Shown: positions 8,169-18,500 of the stretch, in pieces
How positions within the stretch are numbered: the first letter of the stretch is position 1
Layout: every line of letters begins with the position of its first letter
NCBI GenBank assembly: GCA_024181965.1
Contig: BQXS01007716.1
Location: forward strand, 2,976 to 26,294
DNA length: 23,319 bases
Direction of reading: 5' to 3'
DNA from: Aduncisulcus paluster
Lineage: Eukaryota > Fornicata
The notes under the pieces: model-generated
Told to the model about the DNA's origin: nothing
Seen by the model: the letters and a program-made list of their open reading frames with translations, nothing else
The model's database searches: none
Made by a program: the position numbers and the translations under genes

Positions 8169-11100
8169 ATGGAACGAACAAGTCTTATTTCTTCCTTGCT
8201 TAAAGTGCGAGGTTTAGTTTATAATCAAATATACTCCTTTAATAACTTCATTAAAAATGATATTCGCAAAATCCTTGTAAGTAACCAAGTTATCAGGTGT
8301 AAGGCTGATCCAAATTGGTATTTAAAGTTTTTAGATATTAGAGTTCTCATGCCAACAACTCAAGAAGGTATGGTTGTACGGTATATTACTCCACACGAGT
8401 GTCGACTTCGTGATCTTACCTATTCAGCTCCAATTCATGTTGATATTGAGTATGTTAGAGGAAAACAAGTTGTTATTCAAAAAAATGTTGAGATTGGACG
8501 GATTCCAATCATGTTAAAGTCGGCTTGTTGTTATTTATCCAAAATGCATGATCCCAAAGACATTTCAGCCATTAATGAATGTCCTCTCGATCCTGGAGGT
8601 TATTTTATTGTTAAAGGAACCGAAAGAGTAATCTTAATGCAAGAACAATTGGCCAAGAATCGTGTTTTGTTAGAAAATGATTTTAAAGGACGACTTGCTG
8701 CAACAGTGTCATCAGTTTTGTATGAACAAAAAACAAAAACCTCAGTGGTTTATCATAAAACTCAATTTTTCCTTGTTAGCAATGCTTTTAAGCAAGATAT
8801 TCCCATTGTTGTGATTTTTAAAGCCATGGGGTTTGAGAGCGAGCAAGAAATTATTCAATTGATTGGATCAGAGGCTTCTTATATTAACATTTTCGCCCCT
8901 TCTCTTGAGTTTTGTGTGAAAAATAACATATTTACTCAAAAACAAGCCTTGAATTATTTGAACAACCTTTTGACAAGCAAATCATTCGCATCCTGGGTTA
9001 TCAACCGTTATACTGATACTCCCTCATATAAATCGAAAACCAAGAAGTCTGTCACCCCCCCTATGACTGCCCAAACTCTCACCGGTGAGCAAGTCGCTGA
9101 ATTAGCCATATCAGAGCTAGTTCTCTCCCATATCCGTGCTCCAACCATTATTCCAAATGCTCCGCCCACGTCCACTCGTGACTTTAAGCCAAAGGCCTTG
9201 TATCTCGGGTTTATGTTGCGTCGTGTCATTGGCAGCATGCTCCATGGCCATAGACTGGATGATCGTGATTATTACGGGAACAAACGGATTGAGTTGGCTG
9301 GAGATCTCATGGGAATTTTGTTTGAGGATCTGTTCAAGACCATGTGTCTGCAAGTGAGAAGATCTGCTCAGGCCAACTTGAGTAGAGCAAGACGAGCGGC
9401 TGAGTTCGATGCCAGAACATGCATGAGAACAAATGTTCTCACGAATGGGTTCACGCATGCCATAAGCACAGGTAATTGGGTTCTTGGACGTTTTAAGATG
9501 GAGAGGACTGGAATTACTCAAGTGTTGAGTCGTCTATCGTACATTTCTGCCCTCGGAATGCTGACTCGTGTTAACAGTAATGTTGAGAAGACAAGGAAAG
9601 TTGCTGGTCCCCGTTCTCTCCAGCCTTCTCAGTGGGGAATCATATGTCCGAGTGATACCCCTGAAGGAGAGTCCTGTGGGCTTGTGAAGAACCTTTCCAT
9701 TACAGCCAGCGTTACTCAGGATAGCAATGAATCCAGGCTTGAGAGGATCTGTGTTAGTCTAGGGGTTGAGGAGATTGGCACTGTTACAGGAGATGTTGTC
9801 CATTCACAATGGATGGTCTTTCTGAATGGTAAATTAATTGGAATCCACGCCTTGCCACACGTGTTTATCCAACAACTTCGTATCCTCAGAAGATGTGGGG
9901 CTGTAAATCCATATGTGAGCGTGTTCGCAGATGATGTAGCCAGACAAGTCCATGTTTCCTGCGATGGTGGAAGATTATGCCGTCCATTGATTGTGGTTGA
10001 TCAGCGTACACGGAGACCGTTAGTTACCGATGAGATCCTCAGGCAAGTTGTCGCCGGGTACAAATCCTTCTCTGATCTAGTATGTGAAGGTGTCATGGAA
10101 TACCTTGACGTCAATGAACAGTCCAATTGCTACATTGCTCTGTACGATAAGGATATCACTGAGCACACGACACATGTCGAGATAGATCCAATGGTTATAT
10201 ACGGATATGTGGGTGGTCTGATTCCTTACCCACACCACAATCAGAGTCCCAGGAACACATATCAGTGTGCAATGGGGAAGCAGGCTATGGGAGCCATTGC
10301 ATACAACCAATTCCTCCGGATTGACACTCTCCTCTACCTTTTGATATACCCCCAGCGTCCCATGGTTAAAACAAAGATCCTGGACATGGTCGAGTATCTT
10401 AACGTTCCTGCAGGTCAGAATGGAATGGTCGCTGTCATGTCGTACAGTGGATACGATATCGAGGATGCCATCATCATGAACAAGTACTCTCTCGATCGTG
10501 GATATGGAAGATGTGAAAGTCTGAGCAAGATAAATATAGAATTGAGAAACTATGGTGACAATAAGAAAGATATCCTTACTTTCACTCAACCAGACAACCC
10601 TAAAAAATACAACCCTGTAATCGATTGTGATGGTCTCCCCCATGTTGGTATCACTGTGAATCCTGGTGACGAATATGTCCATAAAATGGTCCCAATTATG
10701 AATGAAAGTGGTGCCGGTTCTGGTCAATATGCTCCACAGACATTGAAATTCAAGGAACGTGTGCCTTCGATTATTGATAAAGTTATGACAACAACTAACG
10801 GTTATGGCGATAAAATAGTTAAGATTCTTATCAGGAAGCCAAGAAGACCTGAGTTCGGAGATAAGTTCTCATCAAGACACGGCCAGAAAGGTGTCGTTGG
10901 AATGATTGTGCCTCAAGAAGACATGCCATTCACCCAACAGGGAATATGTCCCGACATGATCATGAACCCTCACGGATATCCTTCTCGTATGACGGTCGGG
11001 AAGCTCATTGAGCTTATTTCTGGGAAGGCTGGTCTGTTGGAGGGAAGGCATGGAGATGGAACCATTTTTGGAGGAGACAAGATTGAGGATATCGCCAGAG

Positions 11101-12008
11101 TACTCACTGGACATGGAGATGACTATGGAGGGAAAGAAATACTTATATCCGGATTGACCGGGAAAGAAATGAAGGCTTATATCTTCTTCGGACCCTTGTA
11201 TTATCAGAAACTAAAGNNNNNNNNNNNNNNNNNNNNTGGCGATAAAATAGTTAAGATTCTTATCAGGAAGCCAAGAAGACCTGAGTTCGGAGATAAGTTC
11301 TCATCAAGACACGGCCAGAAAGGGGTCGTTGGAATGATTGTGCCTCAAGAAGACATGCCATTCACCCAACAGGGAATATGTCCCGACATGATCATGAACC
11401 CTCACGGATATCCTTCTCGTATGACGGTCGGGAAGCTCATTGAGCTTATTTCTGGGAAGGCTGGTCTGTTGGAGGGAAGGCATGGAGATGGAACCATTTT
11501 TGGAGGAGACAAGATTGAGGATATCGCCAGAGTACTCACTGGACATGGATATGACTATGGAGGGAAAGAAATACTTATATCCGGATTGACCGGGAAAGAA
11601 ATGAAGGCTTATATCTTCTTCGGACCCTTGTATTATCAGAAACTAAAGCATATGGTTCAAGATAAAATGCATGCCCGTGCTAGAGGTCCTTCCACGATGC
11701 TCACACGTCAGCCAACTGAAGGAAGGAGCAAGTACGGAGGACTCAGACTTGGAGAGATGGAGAGAGATTGTCTCGTTGCGTATGGAGCTTCTTCATTGAT
11801 CATGGAAAGACTCATGCTCAGTTCCGATGTTTTCAACGCTTATATCTGTTCCAAATGTGGGTTATTGGGCAGGAAAGGATGGTGTAATTACTGCAGTAGT
11901 GGAAGGAATATCTGTGAAGTCAGGATGCCATACGCTGCAAAACTTCTCTTCCAAGAATTGCAAAGCATTAATGTTGTTCCTAAAATCAAATTGAAGGACT
12001 TGGTGTAA
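8169..12008 (+). CDS. RPC2: RNA polymerase III second-largest subunit RPC2 (contains assembly gap and duplicated segment)
   Basis: This is the Pol III beta-like subunit, the catalytic partner for tRNA and 5S rRNA synthesis. Landmarks are: [90 protein letters not shown] (residue 493 on); [20 protein letters not shown] (near 760); [18 protein letters not shown] (D at 898); [16 protein letters not shown]; and a compact zinc site [16 protein letters not shown], then [19 protein letters not shown]. The [10 protein letters not shown] wording and short zinc loop are typical of POLR3B rather than RPB2. As written it has 1279 codons, but 144 come from a 20-N gap plus a repeat of residues 880-1016. Removing them leaves about 1135 residues, matching the family (about 1133-1150). 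ATG 8169 is the natural start and the stop is TAA. The first 270 or so codons look more AT-rich than the rest. Confidence 0.95.
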   Translation: MERTSLISSLLKVRGLVYNQIYSFNNFIKNDIRKILVSNQVIRCKADPNWYLKFLDIRVLMPTTQEGMVVRYITPHECRLRDLTYSAPIHVDIEYVRGKQVVIQKNVEIGRIPIMLKSACCYLSKMHDPKDISAINECPLDPGGYFIVKGTERVILMQEQLAKNRVLLENDFKGRLAATVSSVLYEQKTKTSVVYHKTQFFLVSNAFKQDIPIVVIFKAMGFESEQEIIQLIGSEASYINIFAPSLEFCVKNNIFTQKQALNYLNNLLTSKSFASWVINRYTDTPSYKSKTKKSVTPPMTAQTLTGEQVAELAISELVLSHIRAPTIIPNAPPTSTRDFKPKALYLGFMLRRVIGSMLHGHRLDDRDYYGNKRIELAGDLMGILFEDLFKTMCLQVRRSAQANLSRARRAAEFDARTCMRTNVLTNGFTHAISTGNWVLGRFKMERTGITQVLSRLSYISALGMLTRVNSNVEKTRKVAGPRSLQPSQWGIICPSDTPEGESCGLVKNLSITASVTQDSNESRLERICVSLGVEEIGTVTGDVVHSQWMVFLNGKLIGIHALPHVFIQQLRILRRCGAVNPYVSVFADDVARQVHVSCDGGRLCRPLIVVDQRTRRPLVTDEILRQVVAGYKSFSDLVCEGVMEYLDVNEQSNCYIALYDKDITEHTTHVEIDPMVIYGYVGGLIPYPHHNQSPRNTYQCAMGKQAMGAIAYNQFLRIDTLLYLLIYPQRPMVKTKILDMVEYLNVPAGQNGMVAVMSYSGYDIEDAIIMNKYSLDRGYGRCESLSKINIELRNYGDNKKDILTFTQPDNPKKYNPVIDCDGLPHVGITVNPGDEYVHKMVPIMNESGAGSGQYAPQTLKFKERVPSIIDKVMTTTNGYGDKIVKILIRKPRRPEFGDKFSSRHGQKGVVGMIVPQEDMPFTQQGICPDMIMNPHGYPSRMTVGKLIELISGKAGLLEGRHGDGTIFGGDKIEDIARVLTGHGDDYGGKEILISGLTGKEMKAYIFFGPLYYQKLKXXXXXXXGDKIVKILIRKPRRPEFGDKFSSRHGQKGVVGMIVPQEDMPFTQQGICPDMIMNPHGYPSRMTVGKLIELISGKAGLLEGRHGDGTIFGGDKIEDIARVLTGHGYDYGGKEILISGLTGKEMKAYIFFGPLYYQKLKHMVQDKMHARARGPSTMLTRQPTEGRSKYGGLRLGEMERDCLVAYGASSLIMERLMLSSDVFNAYICSKCGLLGRKGWCNYCSSGRNICEVRMPYAAKLLFQELQSINVVPKIKLKDLV
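10805..11216 (+). repeat. 412-bp direct repeat, copy 1 (left of gap)
   Basis: This is identical to 11237-11648 except at two positions: T10892 (G11324 in copy 2, silent) and G11118 (T11550 in copy 2, Asp to Tyr). It ends exactly at the first N. It encodes the RPC2 hybrid-binding region with [12 protein letters not shown]. The most economical reading is that one contig's end is repeated at the start of the next. Confidence 0.95.
11217..11236. other. Assembly gap (20 N)
   Basis: Twenty unknown bases sit inside the RPC2 gene. Together with the 412-bp repeat they add 432 bp, exactly 144 codons, so the reading frame happens to stay open across the join. The fixed small size suggests a placeholder for a scaffolding join rather than a measured distance. 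Confidence 0.97.
11237..11648 (+). repeat. 412-bp direct repeat, copy 2 (right of gap)
   Basis: It starts exactly after the last N and ends where copy 1 ended (CTAAAG), after which RPC2 continues normally with [15 protein letters not shown]. At the differing site it reads HGYDYGG. Known POLR3B proteins have Tyr in this HGY position, so copy 2 looks like the better sequence there. Confidence 0.95.
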
Positions 12009-12272
12009 AGAGGTTTGGATTCTCATTTATGATTTTTGAATATAAATCTCGTGTAAGTTGAGAAACCTTGAACACATTCCACTCTCAGCTAACATACTTA
12101 GACTGGTGTATGCCGGCATAATCTACCATCCAGGTGTCCGGTCTCCCTCAAATTACACGATCAATGTACTCTCACAATATGAAATAGAGGCCAAATTTAG
12201 TAAATTAAATAAACTATCACATGAAAAGTTCAGATGAATCGTGTATTGAACACAATAGTGGTGGCTAGCAAA

Positions 12273-12339
12273 TTTATTCAGGAGGCAGTGACCGGTACAG
12301 CCGGGAGAATGCCGGTTACCATCACATCACGTGAATAAA
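12273..12339. repeat. Two-tier hairpin with GC-rich inner stem
   Basis: The outer arms are TTTATTCA (12273-12280) and TGAATAAA (12332-12339), a perfect 8-bp pair. The inner arms are GTGACCGG (12288-12295) and CCGGTTAC (12312-12319), 8 bp with one G-T wobble. The CCGG core also occurs in the nearby palindrome at 12109-12120. Possible roles are an unannotated RNA or a terminator between converging genes. Neither is shown. Confidence 0.5.
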
Positions 12340-12452
12340 CATGAGAAAAGCTTAATCCTTCATCTTGAAAGTGGGCCAATTCATATTGCAACAGAGCACT
12401 TCAGAAAAAGTGATAGAGGGACAACAAAGAAGGTAATATGACAGTTTACTTA

Positions 12453-12516
12453 TTGGAGGACACAATTCTCGGCAGAAGAGAACTTAGAATAGAACCTCTG
12501 CTTCAAATTCCTCCAA
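12453..12516. repeat. Nested hairpin downstream of dynein stop
   Basis: TTGGAGGA (12453-12460) and TCCTCCAA (12509-12516) form a perfect 8-bp outer stem. Inside, GCAG-AA-GAG (from about 12472) can pair with CTCTGC (about 12497-12502), leaving a 2-nt bulge. It lies about 48 nt past the dynein stop on the minus strand and so would fall in its 3' UTR if transcribed. Confidence 0.4.
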
Positions 12517-12541
12517 CAACACGAATAATGTAAATAATATA

Positions 12542-12562
12542 TTGATCAAATGATTTGATCAA
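12542..12562 (-). repeat. 21-bp perfect palindrome 1 nt from dynein stop
   Basis: Ten-base arms TTGATCAAAT (12542-12551) and ATTTGATCAA (12553-12562) surround a single central G12552. The dynein TGA occupies 12566-12564, so the palindrome begins one base later. The unit TTGATCAAAT also recurs as a direct repeat at 12542 and 12555, and a second, even palindrome (TGATTTGA/TCAAATCA, 12551-12566) overlaps the stop codon. It is a candidate 3'-processing or termination hairpin for the dynein mRNA. Confidence 0.6.
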
Positions 12563-12563
12563 A

Positions 12564-15500
12564 TCAATCATCCAGAGCACAAACAAGAGCAGTACCCCGT
12601 TTGATCCACACACTTTGATCTTTATCTGAAGGAAGTTCAATTGGCAGCACAAAGTTACTTGAGTGACCAGTGGTGGTCAGGACACCAGCTCTTTCAAGCG
12701 TTTTGTAGACAGGACAAACATAAATGTGGTGCCCATCGTCAGTCTTCCTTTGGGTGATACCGAGACTCTCTCCTTCAGGATCATCTTCAGGTTTCACACA
12801 GGGAATGAGTTGAACACGAGGCATGACACTGTACAACTCCTTGGGAAGAGCGTCTATGAGAATGTGTTTCGAGTAATCCCACCTGGCTCCATCAAGGAAA
12901 AGACCACGGATGTAACATCCATCTCCGGCAGGAATCCTGGGGAGTTTGTCATCACCATCAATCACATTTCCACGGCCAATGAATGCATCATCGATTGGAG
13001 AGGAGAGATCACAGATCTTGGTTGTCGAAACAACGGAATCATCCTCATTTTCACCAGGGATTCCACCATCTTGAACCTTGAAACTAAACTTAATTGTATC
13101 AATTGGCAAATGGTACTTACGAGCGTAATTCTGAAGAGTACCAGTCAAGAAAGCCTGAGGGAAGAAGAATCCAGATATCCACAACACATGGGGAACACCA
13201 TCACGAACCCATCCGGCAATGAAACGAAGTCTTGAAATGAGATCTTTAACCCATGAAGAGAGAGGTTTGAGAGATGGGTAGGCTTTCGCTGACCACAAAG
13301 CAGGAACTTGGTTGTTGAACAAGCAATTATACACACTCTCAAGTGTTCCAGACATGACAACAATACCCTTGATAGCCTTCTGGAGTTGGTCAAGTGAAGT
13401 ACGAACGACTGAAGTGAGAGAATTGTATCTCATACACTCCTGGACAATAACAGTATTCATACTTTCCTCATAAATGGTTGGATATTTAGCCTTGATCTGA
13501 GTCATGTTGAAGGGAGGAGGAAGTGTCTCGATGATCCCCTTGGCAAGCTCAAGCACACGAGAATCAGGAGAACTCTTCTTGGCCTTCTCAGCTTGTTCTT
13601 CGTCACCTTCCTCATCCTCGTCTTCCTCAGCGGCAGTGGAGCCTCTTGGAGTGATTATTAACATACTTTCGAGCAAAGAGAAAGCTTCGGATCTAGCACA
13701 TGAAATCTCAGCGTTCGGATGCAATCCAAAAGCTTCAGGGAGAGGATCCAAGGGAAGTTTCCTGATAATCTCAAGGTACTCTTGCTGACTCCCGAGAACG
13801 CCAGGAGACACATAGATGCTACTCTCACTGCTAAATCTGTATCCATCCTTCATAACGTCGTCTGTGATGTAATCCTGGATAATTGTCATCAAACAACGTC
13901 TATCCCAATCATCAGTAACATTTCCTCCATAGTTGATCTCACCAAACAGATAACGCATAACAAGATAAGGAACTTCATCATATTTGGAGAGAAGAAGCTG
14001 AAGCTGCTTGATACAAACCTTGAGATCTCCATTGGTGAATTCATAAAACTTATTCCAACCCAATGGCATGTATTTTCTTCTCTCTTGCACAATAGCGTGG
14101 AAAAGTGACAGAGAATATAAAATCTTCTTGAACTCTTTTGGTTTCGTCTCACAAGCAGTTTCAAGGAACTCATCGTCAAAACCAATGAAACTACGAAGCA
14201 TGTTGGCACGAAGACCCTTGGGAGGCTCAGTAGTCATCTTCACAGAGTTCTGTAACACGGGCACAGGGAACTCTTTGGCAGGCATGGATGTAAGCCACAA
14301 ACGGAAATCACGGTGCACTGCGGATGGATTCTCGTTCATGCTTTCGACAAGACGTTCAAGTTCAACCATCCAACTTGTGGCGAGATGTACATTCATCAGG
14401 AGGACCCACTGTCCACGAGAAGCACCCTCCTCAACCATGGCCTTGGCAGCTGGTCCTTGTCCTTGCCCGAGAGAAATAGACCTCAACTTTGAGCTCATAC
14501 GCATATCCTTGGCAAGAGCATCCAGATCAGACCTTGGATCAGCACCAGTAGACAGAATAAAGAGAAGAGGAGTGGTGGGAGAAGAATCTTGGTACCTCTT
14601 GGAGAGTTGGAACGGAGGTGGATCAACGTATTTCTCTCCCATCTTGTCTCCAACATACATAATGATACCGTTGACCAACTTATCAGGTCTCAGACAACGA
14701 ATGACAAGGAGACGTTGGAAGGAACTGAGCGAATCGCTAAAGGCAGCCGGGAAAGCTTTCTCGTGAGGAGAGGGATCATCATAAATTTCCTTCCACTCAG
14801 CTCTCGTATCCTCGGCAATGAAAGAGGCTGAGAGACCAGCGAAAGGTCCACCAATATCCTCTTCAAGAGCACACAATTGGTGCCATGAAGCATCCGTCAA
14901 CCAGGCCTTGCATGGATTACCTATACCGCTTGTGCTTGAGGAAGAACCAGCGAGCAAGTTACGCACTTCATCTTCAACGAGCTCTCCCCTTTCGGAACCC
15001 AATACACGCAAACAGAGCAAGAAGGAGAAGAGAAGCTTGTGCTTTTCGAAGAGACCGGCACAAATAGTCGCATAGAGTTGAGAGGTCAAATGTTCAATCA
15101 AGTTCTTGAGCCTTTCATCAATGTCATCACTCTCAGGAGCAGTGTCAATGGCCTGAAGGAACAAATTAACAAACCATTGAAGTGAGTACTGATACATTGG
15201 ATCAATGAGAGAGAGTGAATCGACAGCAAAGAAACCAACAGCTGCACGAAGGGCAACTGGACGGTAGGCATTACGAGCAACATCAATTTCCTTCTCAGTT
15301 TCTTCGGCTTCTCTCACCTTTTGTTGGATTTTCTTGGATGTTTCCTTTGATTGTTGAAGAGTTGTGATCAACGATTCATCATTCAGAACATCTGTGGACT
15401 CATTCAAAAGACGCAAAATCTCATCTTCAATGCTCTTCAACTCAGCTTTCATCTTGGCATTACTTGCAACGAGTTGATCTTTCTGTTCTTCAAGATCGAT

Positions 15501-18500
15501 TCTTTCTTTTCCAACAACCTTGGCAAGCAACTGGTCTTCCAAACCTCTCTGTGTGATGGCAAAGTTCAACAGAGTCACCTTAACACACAATTCAGGAGCA
15601 TATACAGGGTTGGGAAGTTTTGTAGTAATGTACAGCCTGAAGTTGGTGTTATAAGGAATCGTTTGATCACCCAATTTAATACTCAAACCTCCGCTTCCTT
15701 TCTGTTTAAAGACTTGTTGCTGCAAAATGGGTTCTAAAGCTGGATCTAACTCCTCTCCAACGTTTTCAAGCAAAACAGGCCTTCCGAACCTGATATCATT
15801 CTCCAGTGTTCTCAAGAAATCTTTATCAGAGAGCTTAATGATATCCAATCCATTCTCTTTCTCCATTCCTCTCACCCACTTGTTGGCTTGACTCTGAGGA
15901 TCAATCATCAGAGGCCATCTCCTTGCATTCTTGACATAGAGAGCATTCTCAGTACTGTGGTTATCGGCAGGCAATCCAACGCCTCTCCAGTGACGCACTT
16001 CAACTTCATCAGCAAGAACATCGAGGAAAGTGACATTCTTAGAGTGTCTAATGCCACATTTATCAAGATGACTCACCCATTGTTTCCATAATGAACGTCT
16101 GAACTCCGCAGTGAAGGCTCCAAGGTAAGCAATCGAACCGGAAGAAAGCACAACATCTCCAACAACATTCTTCATCTTCTCAGAGTAGATAACAACTTGT
16201 TCACCCCATCTTGTTCTCTCTCCACTCAGACCTCCGACAAGTCGATTGGCTCTGTCGAGCTTGACCTTCGTTTCTTCAACGAGTCGCTGGAGCTCGAGTT
16301 TCTCATCATTCTTGGTTTTGTACAAGGTCTCAAGTTCTTGGATTGTGTCCTCCACCTCTTTCAAAGTGGCCTTTGTCTTGGCAAGATTGGCTTCGACAAC
16401 CTTAAGCTCAGCTGTAGCTTTTGCCAATTTCTTTCGAAGAGGCTCAATTTCTTTGCTCACTTGGTGGTATTTAACCATAGCTCGAACCCACTTGCAGAAA
16501 TCAACAACGGCAGAGGAAGAAGAAGCGACGGCACTTGGTTTAAAGTTAGGATTGTCGATATATTTCATGATCTTCTTAATCGTAGCGTCAGGAATCGAAT
16601 CTTTATCATATTTCTTACATTCGGCAATCAAACGACGGGGGTCACGAAGAAGAATCTGAGCCTGAGGCCAATAATCATCGATTGTCCTTCCTTTTCGCTG
16701 TGGATCTTCCTTCTTCTTGGGTCTCTTACCGAACATAATACACACGGCTTCCATGACGAGCACAGCACCGGCAGGAGGGGTAGTATAACCCAAAATCTCA
16801 GTAAGATCCTGAATACGCATCTTATCCATTCCCGCAAGGGCTTCATCAAGGGCGGGGAGAGCTTTTCCAAGATCAGCCTCGGCTTGCGACTTCATGGTCT
16901 GACATTCATCCTTCTTTGCATTAACTTCGGCCTCTTCTTTCTTCACAATGACACGTTTCTCATTGGCAACAACACGACGTTGTTTAATGTCAACCATCAT
17001 AGTCTCCACCTCAGCACTCTTAGTGATAAGAACGGGCTCTTGTTTCTTCAATTTGGCCTGCATTTCAGCAACAGCCTCAGCAGTAGTCTCAAGTTTGTCA
17101 AGACCATTTCTGAAACGATCACGCATATCTTTTGTTTCTTGGTATTTCTTCATCAACAAAGTCTCGAATGTACGCAAAAGCTCAAGATAACTCGTTGGAG
17201 TAACATGATTGGTCCTCTTCATTGTTTCTTTGAATTTGACTGAAGCTTCTTCCACACTCTGATGGATTTTAACACACATACGAACGAGTCCTCTTCTGTA
17301 CACAGCGAGTTCACTATCTTCAGCAATCTCACGAGGGTTCTCATCATCATCTTCATGGACAACTTCACCTCCTTCAACACCTGGGAGGACAAGACCATTG
17401 ACAACTCCACGAGCAACACTCTCAAGGGCTTCCTCAGGCCATCCAGTGAACCAATCGATCGTACAACAGTTCACAAATGATGGGAACATCCTCAAACGTG
17501 TTCTGAAGGCCTCACCGACGGGGGACATACACAAGACAACATGGAGTGAACGACGCACACGAGAGAGATACTCCTGGAACAAAGAAACCTTTGTGAGTGG
17601 CTTGCCTTGTCCCTGGCAGATAGGACGCATTGTCTGATAGATTGTATCGAGTTCTTGGGGATCATAAATGGTGGGAACATCACCAGTATTTAAGATATTG
17701 TTCAAATCTTCGAGCTGTGATTCATCAAACAACTGAGTATCATTGAAGAGGAACACAGTCGATTTCTCTTGAAGACCAGCTTGCTGCAATACATTCTTGA
17801 GATCATCTCTCCATTCCTTCTTTCCATAACTCTTGGAAATCTCAATCTGGAACACACTGAAATCATTCATATATGTTGCAAGACGCGTGAGGGATTGCCT
17901 ACCACTTCCTCCGACACCAAGCAGTAAAGCATGTCCACGAGGCTGTCTCAGAACTCTGGCAATACGAGCCAAATGGTCAAGGGCATGATCGAAGAGCACA
18001 AGGCTGAGAGGAGTCGTTGCATCTTGGTTATAGTCATCCTGATACTCATTAACAACATCACGAAGCCTGGTAAAGTCTTCAATCTCCTCGTACATACGGA
18101 TATCAGCAGAAGGATCCATGAAATCTCCATAAATCAAACGTTCTCCATTCTCCTCGATGTACACATCCTTAACATTCACCTTGAAATCGTCAGAGCATTT
18201 CCGACAGACAAGATTACGGAACCAAGAACGATCCTCATCAGAAATAAGACGATCGCTGAACACACGCTCACACTCATGACTCCATAATTTCACGACAGAG
18301 AGTCGATCCTCAAGTTTCTTGGGGTTAGCCATGAGCATTCCAACGAAAACGGCACTAAGATCTCTCAAATTGAAAGTATAATGGGATTTAAGTGGAGTTG
18401 GAAGCAATTCTTGACGGATAGTGTTGAACACATCGACGGTGGCACTGACAACAATGTCACAAGTGTCAGCGACTTCACCAGCATTGGCACGACCACCTAG

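Larger units (their letters stand above)
12009..12563. other. Convergent 3' spacer with hairpins, no gene seen
   Basis: These 555 bp separate the RPC2 stop (+) from the dynein stop (-). No long frame, tRNA or known RNA is recognised. It is AT-rich apart from small GC-rich islands that are all parts of inverted repeats: TATGCCGGCATA (12109-12120), the nested hairpin at 12273-12339, the nested hairpin at 12453-12516, and the long palindrome at 12542-12562 beside the dynein stop. A weak hairpin, ATTTAT/ATAAAT (12025-12047), follows the RPC2 stop. Confidence 0.6.

Noticed and set aside
8160-8169. The TGCTCGAGCA palindrome touching the RPC2 ATG as a regulatory site
   Set aside because: Ten bases of palindrome are easily chance, with no second copy near the other genes here.
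10805-11648. A genuine domain duplication in RPC2
   Set aside because: Near-identity at DNA level, exact abutment to a 20-N gap, and the normal family length once collapsed all point to assembly error. A doubled hybrid-binding domain would not fit the polymerase fold.
4088-12008. Origin from a giant virus, since such viruses encode RPB2-like subunits
   Set aside because: The window holds distinct Pol II and Pol III subunits plus an axonemal dynein, which together indicate a cellular nuclear genome.
12273-12339. A tRNA or other Pol III gene in the GC-rich hairpin region
   Set aside because: No cloverleaf, no A-box or B-box match, and no T-run terminator placed to fit.
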